Assembly: GCA_950295325.1 (NCBI GenBank)
Contig: OX485803.1
Location: 2,976,001 to 3,040,000 of the forward strand
Reading direction: 5' to 3'
DNA from: Polytrichum commune
Lineage: Eukaryota; Streptophyta; Polytrichopsida; Polytrichales; Polytrichaceae
DNA length: 64,000 nt
Below are positions 1 to 11,931 of this stretch, one piece after another. The first letter of the stretch is position 1; each line of letters begins with the position of its first letter. The translations under genes and the position numbers were made by a program. The notes beneath the pieces were generated by a model, which saw only the letters and a list, made by a program, of their open reading frames with translations, searched no databases and had not been told where the DNA came from.

Positions 1-2159
1 GAATGCATACATGAAGAGGTTATTTTCCCCTTCTACATAATTATCATATACTTATCCAATGGCCTTTGTTTCATTGACTTTGTTTTGTGTGTACATAATT
101 TGGGCTTATTATTCCACTCTTAAATGTATGTATATTTGTTTGTTCTACTACTAAAATTGTATACAAAAGGGTTTTAGAGGACCCTATGAATGTACATGTT
201 TCCAAAAACTAAAGAGGAGTGCACAGTGATTTGAGCATTTCTATTTGAGTGGTATGTGGTCAAAAGTGGTTCTAAGAACTAGCACCAATAAGACATGTCT
301 TTGGAAGACATTGGACTCCGCATTCAAAATATGCTGACCATTCTAGGTTCAAAAAACAACATGATTGGGGACCTAAATGACCACTTTATGAGCACAAAAA
401 TCTTCACTTCGATAATCATATGAACTCCATAAATAATGAGGCAAATGACTATGGGCACGATTTGGATTGCTAATCATTTTGCATTTATTATGTGTTTGAT
501 ATCCTACGAGAAGTGGGTGCAGAGGGAAAAGTGTCCATCGAAGGGCATTTATACTCTAAAGGTAATAGGCCGTGGCTCTTGAATGATCATGGTACTATGC
601 TTTTTGGAGGAGAGCATAGAGAAGTTCATGGACCATACCCCAAAGCCTTTTGGAGGTCACAAGCCCTTAGTGTAAACCCAAAGGGGGCCATTTAAAAAAA
701 ACAAATCTCAAAATATTTAGATATGCAATGGGGGAGAGAAGAGAGGAAGTGTTCATAGCTGTGTTTATGTTTGGTGGTTGTATGTGTTAATAACAAGTTT
801 TGAAATTTATTTATAGGGTATGCATTTTTAAAACTTATTTTTTCATTGCCCAAAGAAAAATTATTGTGTAGTAAAACAATATTGCATAGTAGAGAAATTA
901 CTACATAGTAGTTACATTTAAAAACATCCTTCTACAATAGCTCTAGCAGTCACAATTTGATTAAGACATGAATAGTATTAGAAGATGTACTTCTAATAAG
1001 TTGTCATAGGTTGTCCCCAGGGCCCAATGCGCATTCCGCCTATCATACCTTCAAGAGCCCATCCCCAAAAAGTCCGCTACAATCCCAACCAACATGATCT
1101 ATACTTGCCATGTGGGATTGCATGTGGATTTTTCCATTTACTAAAAATGCCATAGTTTAATGTCCAAAACTACCCTCGTATATACCTAAAGCGAGGCCCA
1201 TGACACTCTCAACCAATGAGAAGTCAAAGATTCTCAAGAGCCATTACCTAATGTATTTTGTGTAAACATGCCCTAAGGCACATCTACCTTAGGTACCATG
1301 CTCTTTATGCCATGTGTGTTGAAGTAGACTTTAATTAGAGCAACAACACATTCGAGCATCAAGCCATTTGGCTTGAGTAATGGAACCCATCTTCACCTCG
1401 ACCCCAAGCTCGTGCTACAATAAATATGATATTTAGTGTCACCTACTATTTGGAGTTAACACAATGCTATATCTTTTTACTACTAATGTCATTTGTTACC
1501 AAGTGAATTCGTTAATGTTCTATGTTGAGAGGCCATAACAAGTTTGTTGAAGGAAGACATAACAAGGGCAATTGGAGGGAGTTGGAAGCAATCAAAGGGA
1601 GGTAAAGGCCATTGAAGGAAAGTTGGAGGAGTGGCGCCGAAAATAGAGCAAGAGTGAAGGAGCTGAGAGAAAGTCGCCAAGAACGTGGAGCAAAATCAAA
1701 TGGAGAGAGGGGGAAGATGCAGTTCCCATGGGAATGGCCTTGGGGACTTAAAGGACCCGGGGAACATAGTTGGGAACGGACTCAATAGCGTAGGGAACCA
1801 TGGGAACGCTCATGGGGAGAGAGATTGCCACGTATGGGGACTTGACGCCACAAAGACCTGGCCCGAAGACCATAGGGGGACTTGAAACCACGAAAGACCC
1901 CATACTTCAAAGCCGTGAAGACTTCCCATGCTCGGAAGCCACAATTTCAAGACTTAAAGACTTCAAGGAGGTCCTAGACTTGAGAAGTAGTTAGAGGAGT
2001 ACTCAACCGTCTAATGTCGATGGAAACTAGATATTAGAAAACAATTATTCTCAAATCTTAAAATGGTAGATCACGGATGCTAGAATTAACTTGTAGTTAC
2101 ATAATGTATTTGTATTTAATAAATCATAAATTACCCACATGTAGGTTAAATTTAGGTTT
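1..2159. other. AT-rich stretch without a supported gene
   Basis: No reading frame here has coding character; the short open frames are scattered and overlap on both strands. It contains one copy of dispersed repeat H (listed separately). From about 1560 to 2010 the + strand is unusually purine-rich, with many GGAG, GAAG and CATGGGAA-type words, which explains the short open frames there. Nothing else was recognised. Confidence 0.6.
218..520 (+). repeat. Dispersed repeat family H, copy 1
   Basis: The segment shares an ordered set of words with about 6510-6795 and 58565-58850: a GGTATGTGGTCAA start, AAGACATG, ACCATTCTAGGTTCAA, GACCACTTTATGAGCACAA, then ATATTCATATGA-type sequence and an AATTATCTTGCATT-type end. 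All three run in the same orientation. No coding content was seen. The class is unknown; it could be part of an old non-autonomous transposon. Confidence 0.55.
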
Positions 2160-3640
2160 TGAGGACTTATAGAAAGGGGGACTTCAGGTTCTGACCACAC
2201 TTCATTTGGCCTCACATATCACACATGAGTGTTTCCTTATTCCGAAACGCCTCCACGAATAAAGGATTTACTTTTACCCAAAGAGCTAATCAGAATGGAT
2301 TACTTTTACTAGGAAAGCTTATCTTGTCACCTCAGGATTTCATTTGACATTGATCCTACATGAAGAATTTGATTACTTGAGATTTTTGAAGAACTGGAAG
2401 GACTTGATTACTTGAAACTTATGAAGAATCGAAGAACCATAAATTTGTGCAAAAATAAGAAAATAGATAAATAAAAATAAATAAAATCGAAAAACTTGAT
2501 TACTTGAGATTATTGTAGAAGTTAGAAGAACTTGGTTACTTGAGACTCTTAAAGAAACATGGAGAGCCCGAATACTGGAAACTCATTGAAAGACTCGGGA
2601 TCTCAGTTGCTTGAGTTCTCCTTACCAAACTTGGAAACTTGAAGATTACGTGGACTCAAAATTTTGAAAGTTAATGATTTGGGAATAAATTCACTTGGGC
2701 AACTTAAATGCTTGGACATGCAAAACTCAAGATTGCACAACTCCAACGCCTAAGCATAAGAATATCATGATCACTTGGAAACTCGATCACTCGTCTTACA
2801 CAAATAGAAGATTAGATTCAATGCTCGGATCAATCACTCTTGGCTCAAACACTTGATCGGATTACGGAAGAAGGTATTGAGGTGAGTTACATGACATAAG
2901 GTAAAGGTCAAGAAACGGAGCCAACATTTGAAGTGACTCCTTATGTTAGAGCACTCAAGCAAACTTGGATTTACCACCCTCAAGTGTGCTCGGGAAGGTC
3001 ACAAGGGTTCCATTGAGAAGACAAAGGTCATCATATGATAGGAAATCTTGAGGTAGAAAGGAAATCATGCCAAGCCATCAAGTAAAGCTCAATTTCCTAC
3101 TAAGCATAATCAAGTAAATCTAGAATTTCACTTCAAGGGAGCATATAATTACAACTAGGAGATCTAGGTGATGATATACCTTCCAAGTACATTCTAGCTA
3201 CTTGTGAAAGATCTTAGACCATATAAGTTTAGAATTAAATAGAAAAAATGTTAAACCATATAGATTCTCAAGAGAGTAGCATATACTTTCTTTCCCTAGG
3301 ATAAGAGAAATTACTAGAAACAAGATTTCTTCACTAAAACTAAAAAGACACTAAACCTTGACATTAAGTTTTTAGGGGAACATAATTTTGTATGATTTGA
3401 GCACATAACTTCATAAAGATTCCGGAAAGCATCTAAAAACACATTTTGCACTTAAAGTTGTACGAATCCAGTTATAAAATATATAAAGATGTGACTTTGA
3501 AATATTCACATAAAATTGTAAGGGAATATTATCACCCAAACAAATCATAATCAAAGAATTAAGACATCAAATAAAGTTACGAGATTTGTGTTCGCCGGTT
3601 AGTAGTGGGTTACACCGTCTAAGGATGGGAAAGTCTATCG
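2160..3640. repeat. Old repeat, possible inverted partner of 51591-52660
   Basis: The right edge, about 3592-3637, is the reverse complement of about 51595-51640: both carry CATCCTTAGACGGTGTA followed a few bases later by TACTAACCGG. The left edge shares ACACTTCATTTGGCC with the other copy. The interior is full of short degenerate words such as GATTACTTGAGA and shows only weak similarity by eye. It could be the decayed body of a retrotransposon or a large non-autonomous DNA element. No coding frame survives. Confidence 0.35.
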
Positions 3641-3654
3641 ACTGGAAGACGAGC

Positions 3655-3795
3655 TCAACATTCTATAATGTCCAACAACCAATTTGACATTTGTTGGGAA
3701 AATATTATATATATATATATATATATTGATATGGCATTGCGTAATTCCAAATAGTAAGTGACACAATACAATATTTAGTGTTGTGTTATTCACTA
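3655..3795 (+). repeat. Dispersed repeat family E, copy 1
   Basis: It contains TTCTATAATGTCCAACAACC and later CAATATTTAGTGTTGTG, which recur in order at 9650-9905, 20712-20925 and 42545-42730. An (AT)n run interrupts the middle (about 3703-3727). It is a short non-coding element of unknown class. Confidence 0.55.
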
Positions 3796-3799
3796 CTGT

Positions 3800-4211
3800 A
3801 GTAGAGGGCTACCTGCTTTAACACTTAAATTGATAAGAAATAATTTCCCTCTTTGAATCTATAGAGTCCCAACCAATGCAATAACAACATGTGGCAACAT
3901 TATTTTAAGCTATACTGATTCATTTTGTATCATATAGGCAAGTATGTTATTGTCAATCCAATCATTAATTGCATATTCATCAAAGTTCTTCTCCAACTCA
4001 ACATGACTTTGGGTCAGGAGTTTATTTTTGTGCATACAACACTTTTCGTGTTCGGTAAATTTCACTGCATGCGCAGAGGTTTGAACAAAGAACATCCTAT
4101 ATGTGGTCATTGACGGTCTTGGCATCTCAAGAGGTTTCAAAACAAGTTTGACCCTTAATGAACCACCATAGGTTGCTCTTCATTCAAATTCCAACACTAT
4201 CTCCAAGCATG
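3800..4211. other. No gene seen
   Basis: Only short overlapping open frames on opposite strands (about 62-76 codons) occur here, with no recognisable motif. Nothing else was found. Confidence 0.5.
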
Positions 4212-4214
4212 TAA

Positions 4215-4806
4215 GGTAGAGGGTGTTATAACCAACACCCCACTCAAAACCAACACCTATGCACACCCCTTAATCATGTACCCAGAACACGCCTTAAACC
4301 ATCTAAATGTCTCCGATGCAAAGTGGGAGCCAATTTGGGTGACATGCGGGGCAATTCCTAGAGACTCTGGGCTTGATTTTTGAAGAAAGTGGGATTGGAT
4401 GTAGGCAAGTATTGGAATGTAGCTAAGTTTGGGGTTTTTGAATGTATTATCAAGATTCCGCATGCAAAAGTTTTAAGGTTCAATTTTTCTCATTGGATGG
4501 AGTATTGGTATCAATGTGGGGACAATTTGGACAAAATGTGAGGACGATGTTGGGAGAAAACAATACGGGAGCAATTTTGGACGAGTGCAGGATGGTTTGG
4601 GTAACCGTTTGCATTGGGAGAAGTGGGGGTCTAAAGAATGATTTAGAAAACTAGAGATGAGTGCCTTCAATATATTTATGTGATGTGCAATTTATTTGAT
4701 TGTTGTATCTACTACGTCTAAGCCAATCATCATACATATCACTAAACCAAATGAACTCTAAAAATAAACGGAATTGCTTGAAGTGTTGGTTTAAGCACCC
4801 TCTACC
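4215..4806. mobile_element. MITE with GGTAGAGGGTG termini (Tourist-like)
   Basis: The left end reads GGTAGAGGGTGTTATAACCA and the right end, reverse complemented, reads GGTAGAGGGTGCTTAAACCA, giving a terminal inverted repeat of about 27 bp including the AACACTT side. The left flank is TAA and the right flank TTA, close to the 3-bp TWA duplication of Tourist/PIF-Harbinger MITEs but not identical. The 592-bp interior has no credible gene. TAAGGTAG ends recur elsewhere in the window (about 6831, 9641 and 63170). Confidence 0.6.
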
Positions 4807-4809
4807 TTA

Positions 4810-5939
4810 GCACAAGTGGGAAGAAATTATTGATGTTGTAGGCAAAACAACCAATGGAAAATCATATGTGACCAACTCCAGAAATGAAGTCCCATTTAAG
4901 TTAAAGAAAACCTTCATCGGGTGGGCGAGTCATTAAAATACTATGGGCATCGAGGAAGTTGACGAGTTTAACATGAAGGATCGACGATGAATCATGCTCG
5001 TGGTTCTCTTGTTCACGCTTGTATGAAAGTGATTTCTTACCAGTGTCAATTAGATGAAGAGACTATCAAATCACACTCACGTAGTTATCATGGAGTAAAA
5101 TTTTTGATGATGACGAACAAAATGTAGTTATTTTGGATAGCACCTCCCCATTGCATCCCCCCCCCCCCCAAATCCCTCCCAACTTTTGACAACCTCCCTC
5201 TACACTTCATGGAATTCACCTATTATCACACCAAATTCCTCGACTACGTCATCTTCGACTATGGCATTAACAAAGGCACCCTCCTTGTTAATGCCATCAC
5301 AATTCACAAACTTCTCAATTCATTTTAGATCATCAAAAACTTATCATCTTGTTTGATTCAGAACTTACAAAAGAACTACACACCATTCCTATCGAAGGTG
5401 AACATCTTGAACATGCACGGACAAACTAAGCGGCATCAATCTGTCCCCAAGGGTAAGGTTCTAGGGTCCTGACATGGTAAGTTTAAAAAATCCAGTTCAC
5501 TTGGATACGCCTACTATGATTGGGTGGACCATAAGTGGCAAGGTGCATCAAAAATCAAGTGCTAGAAAAGGTCATCCATCCGAGTAATATTGTGCCCTTA
5601 GGCAACTTAACCTCAGAGGGGCCTCGGAGTTCCCATGAGATCCAGGTTAAGGCCTTGGGTCTATGCCGGCGTTTCTATCGATGTTTTTATCTTCTAACCA
5701 ACTTGCGATGAAATTTTCAACCCTCCCTCTTTACATTATTTGGTTTTTAAGCAAGAAATCCTAAAAAGTCCAATCTTTCATAAAAGGTCAAAATGAGGAT
5801 TGCTTTTCTCTTTATGTGATCACGTAGGCCCTCTCGATGGTGTGAAGACCAATCAACATATCCTAAGCATAGAACCCAATCTCATCGTAGCACGTGTCTT
5901 TTTGGGTGTTTCGTTCATAACCACAACCCTTGCCATATA
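4810..5939. other. No gene seen; contains a C13 run
   Basis: There is no coding signal. A run of 13 C lies at 5157-5169. The remainder is unremarkable AT-rich sequence. Confidence 0.5.
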
Positions 5940-6224
5940 CTCCCTCCCAAAACGATTGTCCGCGTTCCTAGCTTTGGCGAGATTAAGGCCCGTTGACCAT
6001 TGACCAAGTAGTTGTAAGTATGACTCTTAAAATAGAAAACAACAACTACTCCAAAACGCCCCCCGAAGTTGCATTCTCAAAAGACTTCTTGATGATAAAA
6101 GTTTGGCACAATTTTTTTTGACTTTGAACCTCAAATTTCTAGCCGGGCGGATAAACTGGACAATCAATTTGAAACAAAGAAAAAAAATCTAAAAAATAGG
6201 ACAATCATTTTGGAGCGGAGGAAG
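5940..6224. mobile_element. Stowaway-like MITE
   Basis: The left end is CTCCCTCCCAAAACGATTGT and the right end, reverse complemented, is CTTCCTCCGCTCCAAAATGA followed by TTGTCC. Both ends are flanked by TA. A CTCCCTCCG-type terminus with TA target duplication is the hallmark of Stowaway (Tc1/mariner-derived) MITEs of plants. At 285 bp the length is typical. There is no coding capacity. Confidence 0.8.
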
Positions 6225-6227
6225 TAC

Positions 6228-6850
6228 CACTCACACAAACCTAGGTGACCATATAAAGCCCAAATGACTTATGTTGACTCTTTGCATGCAAGTCGGGCAC
6301 ATTATCTTCAACTTATCAACTAGGGGATCGACAACAAGAACGGCATCCAATAGCCCCCCGGAAGGAGGCATCAAATATCTTGCCGACCTTTGAATGCCAT
6401 GGACGGCAGTCTCACAAATATCACCTGCAACATGCAACACATACCGAAGGTAGACGTACCATGTTCCAACACAACAATAATATGGATACCTATACTTGAT
6501 TGTTATGCGGTTAGGTGTGGAACAAGAACGGACACCAAAAAGACATGTGTTTGAAATAGATCACACTATGTGATCGAACTACACTAACCATTCTAGGTTC
6601 AATAACTTAGCATGGTTAACAGTACATGTATGACCACTTAATGAGCACAATGATCTAGTTTTGTGATATTGGATAAGATATTCATATGAGCTCTGGAAAT
6701 TATGAGGCAGATGGCTACAACCACGAGTTGGAGTACTAATTATCTTGCATTGATTGTGTGTCTCATATCCTCCGTGGAGTGGTTGATCAAGAGTAGTATC
6801 CAAATGGCACACATCTACAACACATCTACCTTATAAGGTAGACGTGTGTG
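6228..6850 (+). repeat. Dispersed repeat family H, copy 2, ending in a palindrome
   Basis: From about 6510 the sequence follows copy 1 (218-520): ACCATTCTAGGTTCAA, GACCACTTAATGAGCACAA, ATTCATATGAGCTC, ATTATCTTGCATTGATT. It ends at a perfect 18-bp palindrome, 6825-6842, centred on TTATAA, which looks like two TAAGGTAGA element ends abutted. 6228-6500 shows no gene. Confidence 0.5.
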
Positions 6851-7286
6851 CCTGATGTCGGCACACAGATAAGGCCTTATGTGTGTGGGCCTTATGTGGT
6901 CATTCTTTCAATTACACAATTATATTTGTGTGGTTTATGGCAAGGTTTGAAGTTAGGAATAAATGTTCAAAAGACACATGTTTCTATGTGCTTAACATTT
7001 AAATATTGTCTCTGGTTCAATTTTGATGCTAAAGTGAGGAGGAATGATCAGTTATGACATGCATTAAACATTGGTAATATGTTCGGGTCAACTTTTGGCT
7101 TCAAAAATTCACAATAATTTCAATTTCAAGAATAAAATTACCGAACAATTTGCAATCCTCTTGATTTCTATCTTCCTACACGGGAATAATTTGCACCGCC
7201 TTATCCTTCTCCATATTTGACAATCAATCTCTTAAATGATCAGTTATGGGCACCTTTACTCCAGGTATGCAATTAAAGCAACCGAA
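6851..7286. other. No gene; segment shared in inverted orientation with 9190-9275
   Basis: About 6990-7080, reverse complemented, matches about 9190-9275: both carry CATTCCTCCTCACTTTAG followed by CAAA and ACCAGAGACA. This is another low-copy dispersed repeat. No coding signal. Confidence 0.4.
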
Positions 7287-7289
7287 TTA

Positions 7290-7807
7290 TGCCCCCTTCC
7301 CACATGACTTTACCAGATAACCAAAGTCTTTCCTAAAAACCGGATAAAGCTCCCTTGGTTATAGTGGAGGCATCTAGTTGTCCCAACGCACCTACAAGAA
7401 CTTGCTTTGGATATTTTCGAGTAGTTTTTAGTTAAGTAGTTTTCACACATGTTCATTGTTTTATCTACCAAGCAATGAACGTTGGACAGTTTTTGTCCAT
7501 CTCCAAATACCTTACTACTCATCTATCTTACCATCGGTTTTTGTTAATGTAGCTCCTCATGCCCTCATAATTAATACTAAAAGCAACCAATCACAAGGAC
7601 AGGAGGCGATACTTTTAAAGGTCCTACATTCTTGCCTCATGTCTAGGTACTGATGAGAGGGTCGGTGTTGGAGGCTTAAAACCTCCACTTTTAAACCACA
7701 CCACATCATTTGTCAACTAGGCTCAAGACTAGATAGTGTGGATGGTGTGAAGACCGTGTTTTTAGAACCAACTTTTAGGCTTAGCTAAAGTCAAGTGGGA
7801 GAGGGCA
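7290..7807. mobile_element. MITE family G, copy 1 (Tourist-like, TTA duplication)
   Basis: The left end TGCCCCCTTCCCACATGACT matches the reverse complement of the right end, TGCCCTCTCCCACTTGACTT. Identical TTA trinucleotides flank the element (7287-7289 and 7808-7810). A second copy lies at 29698-30227 in opposite orientation and shares the interior, for example a GCTTGGTAGATAAAA-type motif. It is 518 bp and non-coding. The 3-bp duplication points to PIF/Harbinger-type mobilisation. Confidence 0.8.
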
Positions 7808-8019
7808 TTAGGCATGTCTACCTCATTTACAATAACTAGTCCGCAGATGGTTCACACGTAAGATACATTGAACCAAATGCATGCACATACAATTTGATCT
7901 TCGGAGCATCAGGCAATTGTGACAAATCACTTTTCAATTCTCACCAGAAGTGGAGTTCCACATGCAAAAGTTGAAAGAAGTCAAAACGATGATTATCTTT
8001 GTCTTGAAGTTATATCCAG

Positions 8020-8243
8020 TGATGGGGGAGATTTTTGGGCATAATCGGTTGAGATCCTAGTGTGTGTTTGCAAGTCCAACCGGTTACATGTTGACATCCT
8101 CCGTTTTTCCTTTATTAAACTGGGGTATATTCTATAAATTCCTCTAAAATGGTCGGTAATTTTCCTGCATTCTTGAACTTCAACCGGTTATTTCTCAAAC
8201 TCAACCGGTTCATCTGTAACTAACTGCCAGTTCTCCCCGATCA
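8020..8243 (+). mobile_element. MITE family D, copy 1
   Basis: A 224-bp unit beginning TGATGGGGGAGA and ending TCTCCCCGATCA. The interior has several AACCGGTT words, GGTTACATGTTGACATCC and a GGTCGGTAATTTTC word. Near-full copies lie at 37973-38192 (same orientation) and 21168-21385, 31451-31649 and 45932-46453 (opposite). The shared 12-bp inverted end TGATCGGGGAGA identifies a short inverted-repeat element. No coding content. Confidence 0.7.
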
Positions 8244-8845
8244 TTGGTTATATCATAGGTCCTCCCAATTATTGTAGCCATTCAAACTATAATGATGGTG
8301 TCTACACTAGATAACATAGTCCAATCTCATCCAAACACATTCTTTTGGATAGTGTGCATTACAGGGGCAAATGTAGCATTTTTTGGACTAATAAATAGTT
8401 TAACTGTCTAAAAATATTCTTGATTAACAAAAATAACAATCCTCAAAAACCTCGAAAAGAAACTCATACGAGTGTTTTAGAATTAGATTCTCAAAATTTT
8501 CCACATTCTTGAAAATAAGATAATTAGTGCCAAACTTGCCCTTGTATAAAATAAAAGTTGTTGTCGGGGTTTAGTTTATACACCCAACGTGCATGGGAGC
8601 ATGTTCTTCCATGTTGTGGTCATGTTTAACCAAGCTTCACAGTAAGGGTATTTCCGCCTCTCGGAGGGTGGGCTCCTTTCTTGCCCCTGTACTATGGTAC
8701 CCTTTTCTTTCTACAACCTTTCCCATATGCCATTCATAAATGTTCATACGATTGGGAAGAGCGGCCACAATATAAGGGTGCAAATTTTTCCCTTGTAAGA
8801 AGATAGAAAGTAGGAAGACCGTTTAAAAATGTATTCCTCCAATTG
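8244..8845. other. No gene seen; part resembles 40801-40930
   Basis: About 8620-8690 shares CATGTTTAACCAAGCTTCA and a following GGTGGGCTC word with about 40848-40915. The shared piece may be the 3' end of a further retroelement family. Nothing else was recognised. Confidence 0.35.
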
Positions 8846-8849
8846 AAAT

Positions 8850-9150
8850 CTTACCAACCTTAAAATCCCAGAACCCAACATTAAAACTGTCATGAAGAAC
8901 TAACACCAAAATGCCATCAAATACCTCACATACCTTGTCCTAAACAAAAGAAAACTTGATAATAAACAAACACCCATCCCCCCACCTTCATGAACTTGGA
9001 AACTACTAACACACCACCCGAGCCCACCTCCCAAAGAGGCAATATACCTTAAGTTGCCAAATAACTGTGATCAACAGTAGGTTAACGGGCTCACATTCAC
9101 GCCGGTACCTAGATACGGGCGTTATTTTTTCTTTTCTTTTTCTTTTCCTC
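8850..9150 (+). mobile_element. 5'-truncated LINE fragment (same family as 38602-40060)
   Basis: Read on the + strand, this is the 3' end of the LINE present on the minus strand at 38602-40060. It contains ATGCCATCAAATACCTCAC, CTTGATAATAAACAAAC, a run of C, GAGCCCACCT, AACGGGCTCACATTCA and the terminal GGGCGTTATTTTTTC followed by TTTTC repeats. Only the last few dozen codons of ORF2 and the 3' UTR are present, so it is dead on arrival. The T-rich TTTTC tail, rather than poly(A), appears to be the family's 3' terminus. Confidence 0.75.
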
Positions 9151-9649
9151 TCCTTCAATTGAAAATACTACGAATTTTTGAAACCAAAAGATGGCCCGAA
9201 CATATGACCAATGTGTAGAGTCTGCCATAACCGCTCATTCCTCCTCACTTTAGTATCAAACCAGAGACATGTGTCATGACACTATTGGTTCCGGCCTTAT
9301 CGAAATCCAATCACAAGGATAATCAAAATTATGGCACCCTATAAGTTTCGGATCGGGAATCCGGTGCTTAGACTGTAAGACCCTTTGTAACCTGATACGC
9401 ATGCAGGGTGCTGGTGACCAACCCGGAAAAGCATGCATGTAGTGGGTTGTTAACCATCATTGGAAGTGCTGCAAGTTATTAGTGTCACCGACCCTTGTCC
9501 CGTCACCGGCACCGATGACGTGGCCTCCTGCGATTGGCCCCCACGCGTGTCCGTTAATGATGGACCGGCTCTTGCCACTCGCTATTGAGTGGAGGTATCG
9601 TACGGGCGTCACCGTAGTTGGCACCAACCCCCGCTCGCTCTAAGGTAGA
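9151..9649. other. No gene; locally GC-richer patch
   Basis: About 9370-9640 is richer in G+C and CpG than its surroundings (CACCGGCACCGATGACG, CCACGCGTG), but no frame or repeat was recognised. It may be a fragment of a GC-rich element. Confidence 0.35.
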
Positions 9650-9905
9650 TGGGTACTATAACTATTCAATTAGTGCATGGTACTATTCCGAGTTACCTAG
9701 TGTTCAAAATATTTAACGAGAATAGTAATACTTTACCAAGCAAAGTCATTTACGTTCTATAATGTCCGAACAACCTATTGAACTTTCGTTGGTTGAAGAT
9801 TGAACTTTCGAGTAAGATGTTATTGTACTCCGAATAGTAACACACACTCATTGGGACAAGCAGTGTAGCCCACTTTGTTTGGGATATGAACCCGCGATTA
9901 GTAAG
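9650..9905 (+). repeat. Dispersed repeat family E, copy 2
   Basis: It shares TTCTATAATGTCC, AACAACCTATTGAACTTTCG and TCCGAATAGTAAC with 20712-20925, in order. The best-preserved pair is this copy and 20712-20925. Non-coding. Confidence 0.6.
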
Positions 9906-10537
9906 TTATGAGATGATTAGCAAAACTAAATTGAGGTGTTATCCACTTTTCATGTAATTTTAAGAGCTCGTGTGAATATTTTATTCATTATCAAAGTGAA
10001 GACCAACCCCCCCCCCTATTTATGTTGATTATTGGGCCTAGAATGCTTATTGAACACATGGCCAAGGAAGATAGGAACCAAGAGAGGAGGTGTTGACACT
10101 ATAGCAAAGGGAGGCATTTTCACCTCATTATAGGCTTTCAACAATAGTGACACTCCCCACACCTCGGTCACATGTTTGTGTGCCACCAAATCAAAGCATG
10201 CATTGAACTTCTGAAATTTAAAGACGATGCGTCGGAATCCAACAACACCTACAGTGGATCACAAACACAAATAGGAGAACGCCGGCCTCATGGACGGACA
10301 CTATGTTGTTGTTGAAGTCATTGCCTTTCTATAGCCAGGTTTGGAGTGATCATCAACATGATCGCAAAGGAGGTTACCTCCAACCATGTTACAATTCAAG
10401 ATTTTCCACAATGCACATGCATGGATTGCATCAAGATGTGTTCTCATGCTTTGGTAAAAAGGAAATTGGGTGGTTCCAAACACGTCTACTAGGTGTTTAG
10501 ATTTCTATGCAAAGTGGATTACAACAAGAAACAAGTT
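9906..10537. other. No gene seen; contains C10
   Basis: A run of 10 C lies at 10007-10016. Two complementary open frames near 10301-10500 (60-65 codons) have no recognisable motif and are most likely chance. Confidence 0.5.
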
Positions 10538-10923
10538 CATTTACGCTCCAACAAGGCTATGCGACTACTTGAGCTAGCCAATGTTGATAAACACAAGTAG
10601 TTATACGAGTTTGTTGCTCACCCTAATTGTCAATACACAACAATAAATGTTTGTACTCAACATTGGTTGCACACACAAACATTGCACAATATCATAATGA
10701 AAATGAGCATTTGACTTGTAGTTTTTTTTTCATTTACGCTCCAACAAGGCTATGCGACTACTCGAGCTAGCCAATGTTGATAAACACAAGTAGTTATACA
10801 AGTTTGTTGCTCACCCTAATTGTCAATACACAACAATAAATGTTTGTACTCAACATTGGTTGCACACACAAACATTGCGCAATATCATAATGAAAATGAG
10901 CATTTGACTAGTAGTTTTTTTCT
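10538..10923 (+). repeat. Tandem duplication, 2 x 193 bp
   Basis: Positions 10538-10730 and 10731-10923 are nearly identical, starting CATTTACGCTCCAACAAGGC and ending in a T run after GTAGTTT. Only a few substitutions separate them, so the duplication is recent. The junction falls in the T run, which suggests slippage or unequal exchange. Non-coding. Confidence 0.9.
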
Positions 10924-11928
10924 TCTTCGAATTATCCATGTTAATAGGCCCCTTCATTTGCAATTAGTCTAAATTTAACCCTATCTTGATGTATGCATTT
11001 CGTTATTTAATGCTTGATTTGGTGTACGGCCCTTGAACTCAAGGGCATTTCCAATACTTGACATTACTGCTCACCACTCATCGGTCATGCCTTATCTTCC
11101 CCTCTTGAAAGCCTTCCGCCAAGATGATTGAAAAGAAAGAAAGAAAAAAGAAAAAAAAGGACTGTCAATGTATGAACATTGACATGCATTGTCCGTTCAC
11201 TATGCCTGGTCCAAGACCACGTGTTCCTGGTGAGGGGATGGCTCAACGCCTATGTGTAACAAGTGGATTATTCGTTAAGTAGTCAATTGATACCTATTCA
11301 TCTATTTTATGAACCGTATCTATCTATACATTCTATGTACGATGTGATTTAGTCAAGTGAAATCGGTGCTTCTCTCTCCTCAAATTTTCTTTTGTTCAGG
11401 CTGAAGTGTGTTAAGTAACATGTGGAGAGTTGTGAGAAGTTTTCTAATAAGTTTGTGGACTTTGAACTAACACTATGTGACAAAAAAAACAAATGCACAG
11501 AGACATGGCTTCTGGACACATGAAGGACAAACTAAGTAAAAGAGTTGTACTTTGTGACGCTTTGCACTTTGTATGAACTCATGTAGGGCGCGTCCCGACC
11601 TTTTTGCAGTGTCATGTAACTTGTAAGTTATGTCCCGGAGTACAAGCAATCTTATTACGAGAGCCTCCTCCAATCTCGCCCCCCAAGGCCCCAAAGGCTA
11701 AGCCTATGATACCAATCCTCGATCTCCATCCGTATACGTAATAATTTAGTATGAGTTCGAAAATGGTGCAGACTTTGATGATGAGTGTCGGAGATTGGTC
11801 GTTTCCTTATGTATAACAATATCTAGCTTTACTGACACAAGTTTTTACTGACAAGGACGTCACAAGTATGCAAGACTTGGGTCATTCATGTGGGTCATGT
11901 AAACCGTGTCACCTTTTGCAGCACCATG
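10924..11928. other. No gene seen
   Basis: AT-rich sequence with an A/G run near 11130-11160. A 73-codon minus-strand frame at 11473-11694 has no recognisable motif. No RNA gene was seen. Confidence 0.5.
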
Positions 11929-11931
11929 TTA

